A stretch of DNA of 64,000 bases, taken from assembly GCA_963800135.1 (NCBI GenBank), contig CAWCZR010000014.1, positions 62,001-126,000 of the forward strand. The letters are read 5' to 3'. The position numbers and the translations under genes are program-made. The stretch is from DASPSM01 sp963800135 (GTDB lineage Bacteria; Planctomycetota; Planctomycetia; Planctomycetales; Planctomycetaceae). Below the pieces are notes generated by a model. That model searched no databases, was not told the DNA's origin, and saw nothing but the letters and a program-made list of their open reading frames with translations. Positions 50,066 to 58,224 of this stretch are shown piece after piece; position 1 is the first letter of the stretch, and every line of letters starts with the position of its first letter.

Positions 50066-50746
50066 GTGACTGACTTCGACGTGCTCGATAACCCGATCTG
50101 GTTTTCCGCGCAGACCGCACATCGCTCCCTGGTGCGAGTCAACGGCCAGGCCTGCCGCTACGCGAAGGACGTGTCTCCGTTTGCCGCCGTCGAGACGCCG
50201 ACGCCCGCCGCCTTCGACGACCTGGCCACTCTCGTCGCCCCTCAAGACGGGATGGGGTTTTGCACGAAAGAACCGATCACTGCGCCGCCCGGTTGGCAGG
50301 TGGTGCGATCGTTTTCGCTGGCGCAGATGGTCTGCACCGAGCGGCGGCACGCGGCGGCAGCCAACTTCCTGACGTTGGGTGAGCCTGACGTCCCGGAGAT
50401 GCTGGCGCTCACCGCGGCCACCGAGCCGGGACCGTTCCTTCCCGCAACAATCCGCATGGGGCGTTATTTCGGCGTGCGGGAAGCGGGGCGACTGATCGCC
50501 ATGGCCGGCGAGCGGCTGCAGCCGGACGGCCTGACCGAAATCAGCGCCGTCTGCACCGATCCCGATTTTCGCGGCCACGGGCACGCACGGGCGCTCGTCC
50601 GCTTTCTCATGCATCTCATCTTCGCGGACGGCCGCACGCCATTCCTGCATGTCAAACCAGACAACGAGGCGGCCATCAAACTCTATCAGACGCTCGGCTT
50701 CACCATCCGCCGCACGATGCAGTTGACGCTCCTCGTCCGCGAGTGA
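50066..50746 (+). CDS. GNAT family N-acetyltransferase
   Basis: A 226-residue acyl-CoA-dependent acetyltransferase. The C-terminal GNAT domain has VCTDPDFRGHGHARALVRFL, the acetyl-CoA pyrophosphate-binding loop around residue 170, and FLHVKPDNEAAIKLYQTLGF, the closing beta-alpha element. The N-terminal half is less conserved (APPGWQVVRSFSLAQMVC) and resembles the FR47-like subgroup. The start is the GTG at 50066 (AGGA nine bases upstream), four bases after the WD40 stop. Substrate unknown. Confidence 0.85.
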   Translation: MTDFDVLDNPIWFSAQTAHRSLVRVNGQACRYAKDVSPFAAVETPTPAAFDDLATLVAPQDGMGFCTKEPITAPPGWQVVRSFSLAQMVCTERRHAAAANFLTLGEPDVPEMLALTAATEPGPFLPATIRMGRYFGVREAGRLIAMAGERLQPDGLTEISAVCTDPDFRGHGHARALVRFLMHLIFADGRTPFLHVKPDNEAAIKLYQTLGFTIRRTMQLTLLVRE

Positions 50747-50776
50747 CGTCAATTCAACAAGTCGTCAGTGCGCCCG

Positions 50777-51280
50777 TCACTGCTCAACCTGTCCGAAGAC
50801 GCGCTCGAGCAGCCCGCGCACGCCCTTGATGGCACGGCGGCAGCCGACGGCAATTTTTACGTTCGCCAGGTCGTCGACGGTGGCGGTCATGCGGATCGTT
50901 ACGTCGCATCCGCCCGTGGCGGTGGGGACGATTTCGATCTCCGTCTGCTCGGCTGACAATCCGCCGCGGACCGATTCCACCAGGACTTCGCGATACTTGC
51001 CCCGATCGGCCGACCGCCTGACCCAAAAGACGTACTGCCCGTGCTCGTCGGACCTCTCGAGCTTCACCAGGTCGTCGCGCTGGGAGACCACATTCACCCC
51101 GGCGGCACGTTCAACGTCCGCCGGATGATGCTCGATCCAGTCGCCGACCTTGGCGGGCGAGACCTCGAGGTGGAAGATGGTCTCCTGCTTGGCATAGCCC
51201 GCGACGGCCGATCGCGGCGCAAGCGCCAGAGCGGCGACGAGCAGCACGGCCATCTCGCGGCGCCCCACTCTCTTAGCCAA
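50777..51280 (-). CDS. Exported SRPBCC-like hypothetical protein (paralogue 2)
   Basis: A 167-residue protein if translation starts at TTG 51280, which has GGAG five bases upstream and yields a good signal peptide (AKRVGRREMAVLLVAALALA). ATG 51253 is an alternative. The mature domain has DWIEHHPADVERAAGVNVVS, WVRRSADRGKYREVLVESV, VTIRMTATVDDL and a C-terminal helix GVRGLLERVF. The order and spacing match the protein at 17094-17630. The fold is likely START-like. It converges with the acetyltransferase gene. Confidence 0.65.
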   Translation of the reverse strand: MAKRVGRREMAVLLVAALALAPRSAVAGYAKQETIFHLEVSPAKVGDWIEHHPADVERAAGVNVVSQRDDLVKLERSDEHGQYVFWVRRSADRGKYREVLVESVRGGLSAEQTEIEIVPTATGGCDVTIRMTATVDDLANVKIAVGCRRAIKGVRGLLERVFGQVEQ

Positions 51281-51436
51281 TGAGACTCCGTGCAGCGACA
51301 GTCCGTGCAAACGACACTCCGGTCTTCGATCCGACTCCGTCAACGCGGCCACAAAGCGACCGCCGGCAATGGAGTCTGCGCTTCCCTCAAGACAATTTCT
51401 AAACCGCGAGAAAATCGCACGCAAAATCCGCGCCGG

Positions 51437-52243
51437 CTAGGGCGCGGCTGTCCCTTCGCGGGTGATCATGTCGATCAGCGTGCTGGCCGATTCGACCGAC
51501 CCGGACACCGTCGATCTCGGGAACAGAATCTTGGGCAGACTCCCGCTCCCGACTCGTTCGTATAGCTCGACGTGCTTGGCGATGTAATTGCCGGCGTGCG
51601 GCAGGGCCAGTTCTTCCTGCAGGGCCTTCTCACCGACCAGTTCTGCCGCATGCTGACGGGCCTCGGCCGCCGTCCGCGCCTGCTCAAAGAGCCAGGAGTG
51701 AAACGGCGGGAATTGCCGGCGGCTGCAACGCCAGACGGCGACAGCGATCTTGGCGATCTCGCAGGCTTCCGCGTGCTCCGGGGCCGTATAGCCGACGGTG
51801 CGGTTGCAGGCCGAATCGAGCGGGACCGGCAGCGCGATGATCGCCAGGTCGTCGCCAAAGTGCTCCATCGCGCCCCGCACGGCCTGGTGAGTGGCTCGGC
51901 AATAGGGGCACGTGTAATCGAACATCTCGACGAAGACGTACTTCGCGTCGGGCTTGCCCAGCAGCGGCCAGTGGCGAATGTCGAGCGAAATCTGGCCGCC
52001 GCCGACGGTGACGATCCGCCGCTTCTTGGCCGCCGGTTTTGCCTCGGGCGTCTTCTTCGCGTCTTTGTCCGATGCAGCTTTGTTCGACTCGGTTTTCGCG
52101 GCGGGCGTTTTGGTCGCGGGGGGCTGGCCGGCGCCTCCGGCATCTTGAGAGTTAGGACCGGCCCAGGCCGCCGCGCCCGCGAAGGCACAGACCGCCAGAC
52201 CCAGGAGTGAACGTGTCGCCAGTCGCGCGATTCGCAAAGGCAT
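51437..52243 (-). CDS. DsbA-family thioredoxin-fold protein
   Basis: A 268-residue exported protein. A signal peptide (LLGLAVCAFAGAAAWA) is followed by a Lys/Ala/Pro-rich linker to about residue 75, then a thioredoxin fold with FDYTCPYCRATHQ; the redox pair is C112 and C115. A helical insertion follows, typical of DsbA/DsbG-like proteins. The cis-proline loop region reads GSLPKILF. It begins at the end of the VKOR gene, so the two form an oxidative folding pair: the membrane enzyme reoxidises this dithiol oxidase. Substrates unknown. Confidence 0.85.
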   Translation of the reverse strand: MPLRIARLATRSLLGLAVCAFAGAAAWAGPNSQDAGGAGQPPATKTPAAKTESNKAASDKDAKKTPEAKPAAKKRRIVTVGGGQISLDIRHWPLLGKPDAKYVFVEMFDYTCPYCRATHQAVRGAMEHFGDDLAIIALPVPLDSACNRTVGYTAPEHAEACEIAKIAVAVWRCSRRQFPPFHSWLFEQARTAAEARQHAAELVGEKALQEELALPHAGNYIAKHVELYERVGSGSLPKILFPRSTVSGSVESASTLIDMITREGTAAP

Positions 52244-53076
52244 CAGAATTCTCGAATTTCATTCTCGAATTTTATTGATCGCCGGCATCGTCGGGGATGC
52301 CGGAGGGAGGTTCGACAACATCGGGAGTGTGCGCTTTGGTAGCCGGCTTGTTGACCGGAGCCGACTTCAGCGCCGTCGTTCTTCGTGGCGCCAGGCCTGG
52401 TGGCGGCCGTCAACGGGTCTTCGGTTATTGCGATACTCGTCGGCGTGTCGGTCGTGTAGTGCTCGACGGTGTAAGTCGGCGGTGGAGCCGAGAACGCCTG
52501 CGTACCGATCAACAGGCCGACGCCTAGCACACTAACCGCAGCCAGCTGCGCGGTCGCACGGCCACCCAGCGGTCGCTTCCACAACACGAGCGTGCAGAGC
52601 ACGAGTCCGCACGAGTGAGCAGCCAAGCAGTAGAGGCACAGGTGACCGAGTGCGAAGACCTGGAGACTGATGAACCAGATCGCGGCCAACCCCGCTGCGA
52701 TCGCCGACACCGTGACGACGCTCCAGGCGGCCCGCAGGTGCGAGTTGGTCGCGGTCGAGCGGCAGAAAGCCAGCGAGGTCAAAACGAGAGCGTACAGCGC
52801 GAAGGCCGGCACGCTCACTGGCGTGTTGAGAACTTTGGCCCAGCGGCTGTGGAGGGCCAACTCGCAATCCCACACGGCGCCCCCGCTGCATCCCGCCACT
52901 TCGCCTGCCTGCAGGGCGGTGATGGCCAGATAGCCGGTCACCCCAAGCGCGGCACACGCGAGCAGGCGAAGCGACCAGGTAAACGACCGCGGAAGCCGCG
53001 GCCCATTACCGCCGGCCTGCGGAAAGACGGTCGCGAGAGGCGACCGATGCTTAAATGACTCGAACGTCGCGGTCAT
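52243..53076 (-). CDS. Vitamin K epoxide reductase family protein (VKOR), C-terminus possibly frame-broken
   Basis: Membrane quinone reductase that reoxidises periplasmic DsbA-like proteins. From ATG 53076 there are about five hydrophobic segments. The loop cysteines are C63 and C71 (GCSGGAVWDCEL) and the active-site pair C147-L-Y-C150 in LGHLCLYCLAAHSC. NTPVSVPAF matches the family. After the core, from about 52400, the uninterrupted frame ends in an unconvincing basic tail at 52243. An alternative frame reads KSAPVNKPATKAHTPDVVEP and stops at 52272, so a single-base error near 52380-52420 is likely. Co-oriented and adjacent to the DsbA-like gene. Confidence 0.82.
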   Translation of the reverse strand: MTATFESFKHRSPLATVFPQAGGNGPRLPRSFTWSLRLLACAALGVTGYLAITALQAGEVAGCSGGAVWDCELALHSRWAKVLNTPVSVPAFALYALVLTSLAFCRSTATNSHLRAAWSVVTVSAIAAGLAAIWFISLQVFALGHLCLYCLAAHSCGLVLCTLVLWKRPLGGRATAQLAAVSVLGVGLLIGTQAFSAPPPTYTVEHYTTDTPTSIAITEDPLTAATRPGATKNDGAEVGSGQQAGYQSAHSRCCRTSLRHPRRCRRSIKFENEIREF

Positions 53077-53439
53077 AACCCACCTGGCAACCAGGTCGGC
53101 GTCCAGGCACAGTCCCCGGCAGCCATCCGGCTGCCGCACTGGTCCCCATTATTATTTTTCGCGAGCGGGTGGTTAAAGGGAATCCGCTATCTGGAAATCG
53201 TTTCCACTTCGAGGATTTTTGTTTGCGACCCTAGCCCCTGCCCAATCCGCCCAGTCGGCTTGCGTTAGGCCGAGACGGCAGGGCGGCAATGCTCGAGCCC
53301 TGCAAAAGCGCCCATGACCCCTGGAAAACGACGGAAAGCCCGCTCTTGCCGGCTAAAAACGGCGCAGAGAAGGCGAAGGAAACACCGGCAGTCCGGCGAA
53401 ATCCGCCCCAGCGTCAGTACGCAGAAGCATCCGTACGCC
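53077..53439. other. 363-base intergenic region
   Basis: Lies between the VKOR gene start and the end of the small basic gene, both on the minus strand. It holds the presumed VKOR promoter; GAAAAATAATAATG on the minus strand near 53150 is AT-rich against the background. No gene or strong hairpin is seen. Confidence 0.4.
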
Positions 53440-53760
53440 TCAGCGGCCATAGGTCTTATTGTACGGCGCGTCGCGATCGAGGGTTTCCTCTTCGAGCGAG
53501 CCCTGCGGGCCGGTCTGGCCAACACGCGTGCGCTCCCCGCGATAGTGTTCGATCGGCGCTCGCCGTTCGCCCAACTCGGTCTGCCGACCCCCGGCAGTTT
53601 CTTTGCGCCGGCCGACGGTTTCGTCGCGGTGCTCCATTTCATCGTCCCGTCGCTTGGCGGCCGGACGCTTCGCCTGTTTTGCGCGGGTGGTCGATCTCGT
53701 TTTTTTCGATTGTGTTTTTGCTGCTTGCTTGGGTTTCGCAGTCGTTCGTTTCTTGGCCAT
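53440..53760 (-). CDS. Small basic, low-complexity protein
   Basis: A 106-residue protein from ATG 53760, with AGGAGG eight bases upstream, a strong ribosome site. The N-terminal 40 residues are Lys/Arg/Thr/Ala-rich (MAKKRTTAKPKQAAKTQSKK); the C-terminal 60 are charged and Gly/Glu/Arg-rich (RRKETAGGRQTELGERRAPI), ending APYNKTYGR. It is predicted to be disordered throughout. The tail-plus-acidic layout resembles nucleoid or stress-associated basic proteins; no family recognised. It sits 143 bases downstream of the histidine kinase on the same strand. Confidence 0.65.
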   Translation of the reverse strand: MAKKRTTAKPKQAAKTQSKKTRSTTRAKQAKRPAAKRRDDEMEHRDETVGRRKETAGGRQTELGERRAPIEHYRGERTRVGQTGPQGSLEEETLDRDAPYNKTYGR

Positions 53761-53903
53761 TGCGGTAACCTCCTGCATCCTGTCTTTGTCCGACGCCGAA
53801 TCAGCCCGGCGGGAAACTGCACCTTGGGGAGATGCAATTCTTGTACCTTCGTCAGCCCGGAGACGCGGAGCGGCTGACAGCGTTAGCGTTAGACAGGGCC
53901 GCT

Positions 53904-56541
53904 TCAGCAGGCAGGAACGATTTCCGAGAGCAGCTTGTTCAGCGTGGCCGGCTCGACGGGCTTGGTGAGATGGTGGTCGAAGCCGGCCTCCGAGGCGAGC
54001 TGTTTGTCCTTCTCCTGCCCCCAGCCGGTGAGCGCAATGATTGTCACCTTGGCTTCGGTGGGGCGTTCGCGGATGCGGCGGGCCGCTTCGTAGCCGTTCA
54101 TCTTCGGCAGACCGATGTCGAGGAGCACGACCTGCGGATGAAACACGCCGGCCGCCTGCACCGCCTCCAAGCCGTCGTGCGCGAGTTGAATTTCGTGTCC
54201 CAAACGCGACAACAGCAGCCCGAGGCTTTGGGCCGAGTCGACGTTGTCGTCGACGACCAGGATCCGATGCTTGGATCCGGCGACCGGCTTCTCCTCCGGT
54301 TGCGCCGGCAGGAGAGGCGGCCGGGCGAACGTCGAGAACGGGCAGGCGAACGATGAACTCGCTCCCGATGCCCGGCCCGCTGCTATGCGCCTCGATGGTG
54401 CCGTGGTGCAGCTCGGTCAGCCCGCGCACGAGGGCCAGTCCGATGCCCAGTCCGCCCTGCGACCGCTCGAGCGCCGGGCTCACCTGCGAAAACATCTCGA
54501 AGATGTGCGACAGATGCTCCGGAGCCAGCCCGATGCCGGTGTCTCGCACGGAGATCGCCACGCGGACGTCGTCCCGTTCGGCGCTCAGCCAGATGTGGCC
54601 CCCCTTCTCCGTGTACTTGGCGGCATTGTTGAGCAAATTCGAGATGATCTGCGACAGCCGCGTCGCGTCGGCGTTGAGAGCGACCGATTCGCGAGGCAGG
54701 TTGACCGTCAGTTCGTGGCCGGAGGCCTCGATCAGCGGACGGGTGGCCTCGACCGCGCTGTGGACGGCCGTCGCCAGCTCGACCCGTTCGAAATGCAACT
54801 GCAGCTTGCCGTTGTTGACGCGGGAGATATCCAACAGGTCGTCGATCAACCGCACCATGTGACCGAGCTGTCGCTCCATGATGAGGCGGGCTTCTTCCAT
54901 CACGTGGCGGTCGCCGTCCGCCTGCCGCATCAGTTCGACGGCGTTGCGGACCGGCGCCAGCGGGTTTCTTAGCTCGTGCGCGAGGGTCGCAAAAAACTCG
55001 TCCTTGCGGCGGTCGGCCTGCTTGAGCACCTCCTCGGCGTGCTTTTTCTCAGTGATGTCCTCAGCAATGCCCGCCTTGCGGAAGACGCGTCCCGAGTCGT
55101 CCTTGATCGGAAAGCCCCGGTCGCGAACCCAGCGAATCGAACCGTCCGCCATCACCAGCCGATATTCCTCGTCTGTCGATTCGCCGCGGGCGTGCCCCTC
55201 CAACGCCGACCGGCGGACGCGCTCGCGGTCGTCGGGGTGAATCGGGTCGAGGAAGGAAAGCGGCCGCTCGTAGAGACTGCGACAAGTTTGCCCCCACACC
55301 CGCTCGTACGCGGGGCTGACGTAGAGCATCTGCGTCACGTCGGGATCGGCCATCCAGAAGACCTCGTTGATGCTCTCGGCCATCTGGCGAAAACGCTCTT
55401 CGGACGCGGCGCGGACCTGTTCAGCGTGCAACTGGTCGGTGATGTCGATGGCGATCCCGCCGACGAACGCCGGCCGCCCGTCGGCCCCGGGAATTGGGAA
55501 CTTGCCAACGAGCGAGTGGTGCACCCGCCCGTCCCGGTGCTGGAGCGTTTCGATCGCTTGGACGCCGGTTTGAGTGGTCAACGCCTTGCGGTCATTCTCG
55601 GCGAATTGCCGGGCTTCGCTCGCGGGAAAGATGTCCGTGTCCCGCTTGCCGTAGAGCGCGTCGCGCGGACGGTTGAAGGCGGACAGCGCGGCGTCGTTGG
55701 CGAACACGTACCGCCCCTCGAGATCTTTGATCCAGGCCAGGCCTGGCAGAAATTGCATGAAGCGCGCAAACCGCTCTTCGCTGCGGCGCAGCGCCTCGTC
55801 CATTTTGCGCCGCTCGGTGATATCGAGCAGGACGGCCACCCAGCCATTCGGCACGCCCGACGGGCCGAACGTCGGCTGATAGACGGCGTTCACCCACCGC
55901 GGTCCGATGCCGCGAATATCGACGACCTCTTCATAGTGCACCGTTTCGCCGGCGAAAACCCGATCGTAGTAGGGACGCAGCTGCTCGAAGGCTTCACGGC
56001 CGGCGATCTCGACGATCGAGCGGCCCACGATCTGTTCGACAGACTTCCCGATCCAGTCGGCGTAGGGCTTGCTCACCCACAGGTAGGTGAAATCGTGGCT
56101 GCAGTGGATGACGGGCGCGGACATGCTCTCCGTGACGATCCGCAGCTGCTGCAGCGCCCGCTCCATCCGTTGCTGACGGTCCTCGACGCGCCGCCAAGCC
56201 CGATGCCAGGCTTCGCAGAGCAGGCTGATCGCGACGCCGACAAGGACGGAGCCGAAAATCCGCAGCATGTCGCTCGTACTCGCGACACGAAAGCTCCAAT
56301 AGGGCCGCACCAGGAACAGGGCCGCCCAGCAAGCGCTGAGCGCAGTCGTGAGAAAACCGGGCTTCCACCCCCCCAGGGCGCCCGCCGCCAGCACCGCGCC
56401 CAGAAATGCCAACGACGCCCAAAACGAGCGGATGAAGCCCTCGGGCGCCAACCGGGCCGACACGACCAGCCCGCTGCCGAGCACGGCGACGAGATAGGCC
56501 AGCGCCGTGGCTCGATTCGGTCGCTTGAAGAACGGTTCCAT
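53904..56541 (-). CDS. PAS-domain hybrid sensor histidine kinase, frame-broken before receiver domain
   Basis: About 879 residues when joined. The N-terminus has four hydrophobic segments (about residues 12-110) like the DUF4118 sensor module. Then follow three PAS domains (about 140-255, 265-385, 390-515), each ending in a DITERR-, DITDQ- or DITEKK-type PAC junction. HisKA carries the phospho-His in FATLAHELRNPLAPV (about residue 535), and the ATPase has LLNNAAKYTEKGG and RDTGIGLAPEHL. Near 54300-54330 a one-base change breaks the frame; the next gives RILVVDDNVDSAQSLGL and a receiver domain with phospho-Asp in VVLLDIGLPKMNG, stop at 53904. The signal sensed and the partner regulator are unknown. 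Confidence 0.88.
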
Positions 56542-56755
56542 CGCTCGGGCCTGCTCGGGCTGCCAGCGGGACGCGTCGATCGCGGATCCGGCCGCGCGGG
56601 CAGCTTCGAACAGTATCCACTGTCGGGGCGGACTTCTCCACGGGCTGACGGGTTTGGCGCGAGGAGCCGCGCACCGGCCCGTGCCGCCGACGGATGAAGT
56701 GCAGCCGACGGACAGAATGCAGCCGGCAATTGCCGGCCGCGATCGCCACCGAGCG

Positions 56756-58210
56756 CTAGGCGATCAATTCTTGAACGACGTTGCCATGCACGTCGGTCAG
56801 GCGGAAGTCGCGGCCGGCGAAGCGATAGGTCAGCTTTTTGTGATCGAGGCCCATCAGGTGCAGCATGGTGGCGTGCAGGTCGTGGATGTGGACCTTGTTT
56901 TCCACGGCCCGGAAGCCGCATTCGTCCGTGGCTCCGTGGACGTAGCCGCCTTTGACGCCGCCGCCGGCCATCCACATCGTGAAGCCGTAGTGGTTGTGGT
57001 CGCGGCCGTTGATCTTCCCCGCGTTGGCCCCCTTTTGCGGCAGCTCGACGGTCGGCGTGCGGCCGAATTCCCCGCCGCAGATCACCAGCGTCTGGTCGAG
57101 CAGGCTTCGCTGCTTGAGATCGGTAAGCAGCGCGCTGACGGCCTTGTCGATCGAAGCGGCGAGGTCGCTGTGCCGCTCCTTCAAGTCGTCGTGGCTGTCC
57201 CAGGGCTGCCCCTGTCCCTGCCAAACCTGCACGTAGCGGACGCCCCGCTCGACGAGCCGCCGGGCGATCAACAGCTGTCGCGCCTCGACGTTCGTGCCGT
57301 AGGCTTCCAGCACGTGGGCCGGCTCGCGATCGACGTCGAAGGCGTCGGTGGCTTCCATCTGCATGCGATAAGCCAGCTCGAACGACTGGATGCGGGCCTG
57401 CAGCGCGCTCTCATTTTGCCGCCGCTCGGCGTGCCGGCGATTCATTTCCTGGATCAGGTCGAGCTGGCGGCGCTGCTGCTTGGAGGTGATGGTGCGGTTG
57501 CGGATGTTGGCGATCAGCTTATCGACCTGCGTGAACTGGGTGTCGACATAGGTTCCCTGGTAACTGCCGGGCAAAAAGGCCGACTGCCAGTTCTCGGTGT
57601 CCTTGATCGGGTAGCCGCGCGGGCACAGCACGACGAACGCCGGCAAGTTCTGGTTTTCGGTCCCCAGGCCGTATGTGAGCCACGAGCCGACGCTCGGCCG
57701 CGGCAGCGTGGCGTCGCCGCAATTCATCAGCATCAGCGACGGTTCGTGATTGGGGACGTCGGCGTGCATCGAGCGGACCACGCACAACTCGTCGGCGTGC
57801 TGCCCCAGGTGTGAAAACAGCTCGCTGATCTCGATGCCGCTCTGACCGTACTTCTTGAACTTGAACGGCGAGGCGAAGGCGGCTCCCGTCTTTCGCTCGG
57901 TCCGCAGGTTTTCGTTGGGCAGTTGCTTGCCGTTGTAGCGGGCCAAAATCGGCTTGGGGTCGAACGTGTCAACGTGCGACGGTCCGCCGTTGAGGAAGAT
58001 GTGGATGATGTGCTTGGCGCGGGCCGGGAACTGCGGCGGCTTCGGAGCCAGCGGATTCTCGAACTCCATCGCACGGGCAGGCGCCGACCCCATCAGCGAT
58101 GCCAGGCCGAACACGCCCATTCCCAGGCCCGACTGCACCAGCATTTCCCGCCGCGTGCAAAAGGACCCGTCGGTTTGGGCGGCAAGCGAGTTGAGAAATC
58201 GGTCAATCAT
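56756..58210 (-). CDS. DUF1501 Tat-exported protein
   Basis: A 484-residue protein of the DUF1501 family (PF07394), sulfatase-like in fold and very abundant in planctomycetes. The N-terminus carries a twin-arginine signal (CTRREMLVQSGLGMGVFGLA). Landmarks: HIIHIFLNGGPSHVDTFDPK, GGEFGRTPTVELPQKG, GRDHNHYGFTMWMAGGG and DLHATMLHLMGLDHKKLTYR. The metal-ligand-type residues of the alkaline phosphatase superfamily (Asp, His) are present in these blocks. It lies 14 bases after the PSD1 gene, the usual arrangement. Biochemical role unproven; a polysaccharide-related role is suspected. Confidence 0.93.
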   Translation of the reverse strand: MIDRFLNSLAAQTDGSFCTRREMLVQSGLGMGVFGLASLMGSAPARAMEFENPLAPKPPQFPARAKHIIHIFLNGGPSHVDTFDPKPILARYNGKQLPNENLRTERKTGAAFASPFKFKKYGQSGIEISELFSHLGQHADELCVVRSMHADVPNHEPSLMLMNCGDATLPRPSVGSWLTYGLGTENQNLPAFVVLCPRGYPIKDTENWQSAFLPGSYQGTYVDTQFTQVDKLIANIRNRTITSKQQRRQLDLIQEMNRRHAERRQNESALQARIQSFELAYRMQMEATDAFDVDREPAHVLEAYGTNVEARQLLIARRLVERGVRYVQVWQGQGQPWDSHDDLKERHSDLAASIDKAVSALLTDLKQRSLLDQTLVICGGEFGRTPTVELPQKGANAGKINGRDHNHYGFTMWMAGGGVKGGYVHGATDECGFRAVENKVHIHDLHATMLHLMGLDHKKLTYRFAGRDFRLTDVHGNVVQELIA

Positions 58211-58224
58211 GGCGAGGGCCGTCC

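Noticed and set aside
54976..56697. 573-codon frame antisense to the histidine kinase
   Set aside because: Opposite strand encodes consecutive PAS, HisKA and HATPase domains.
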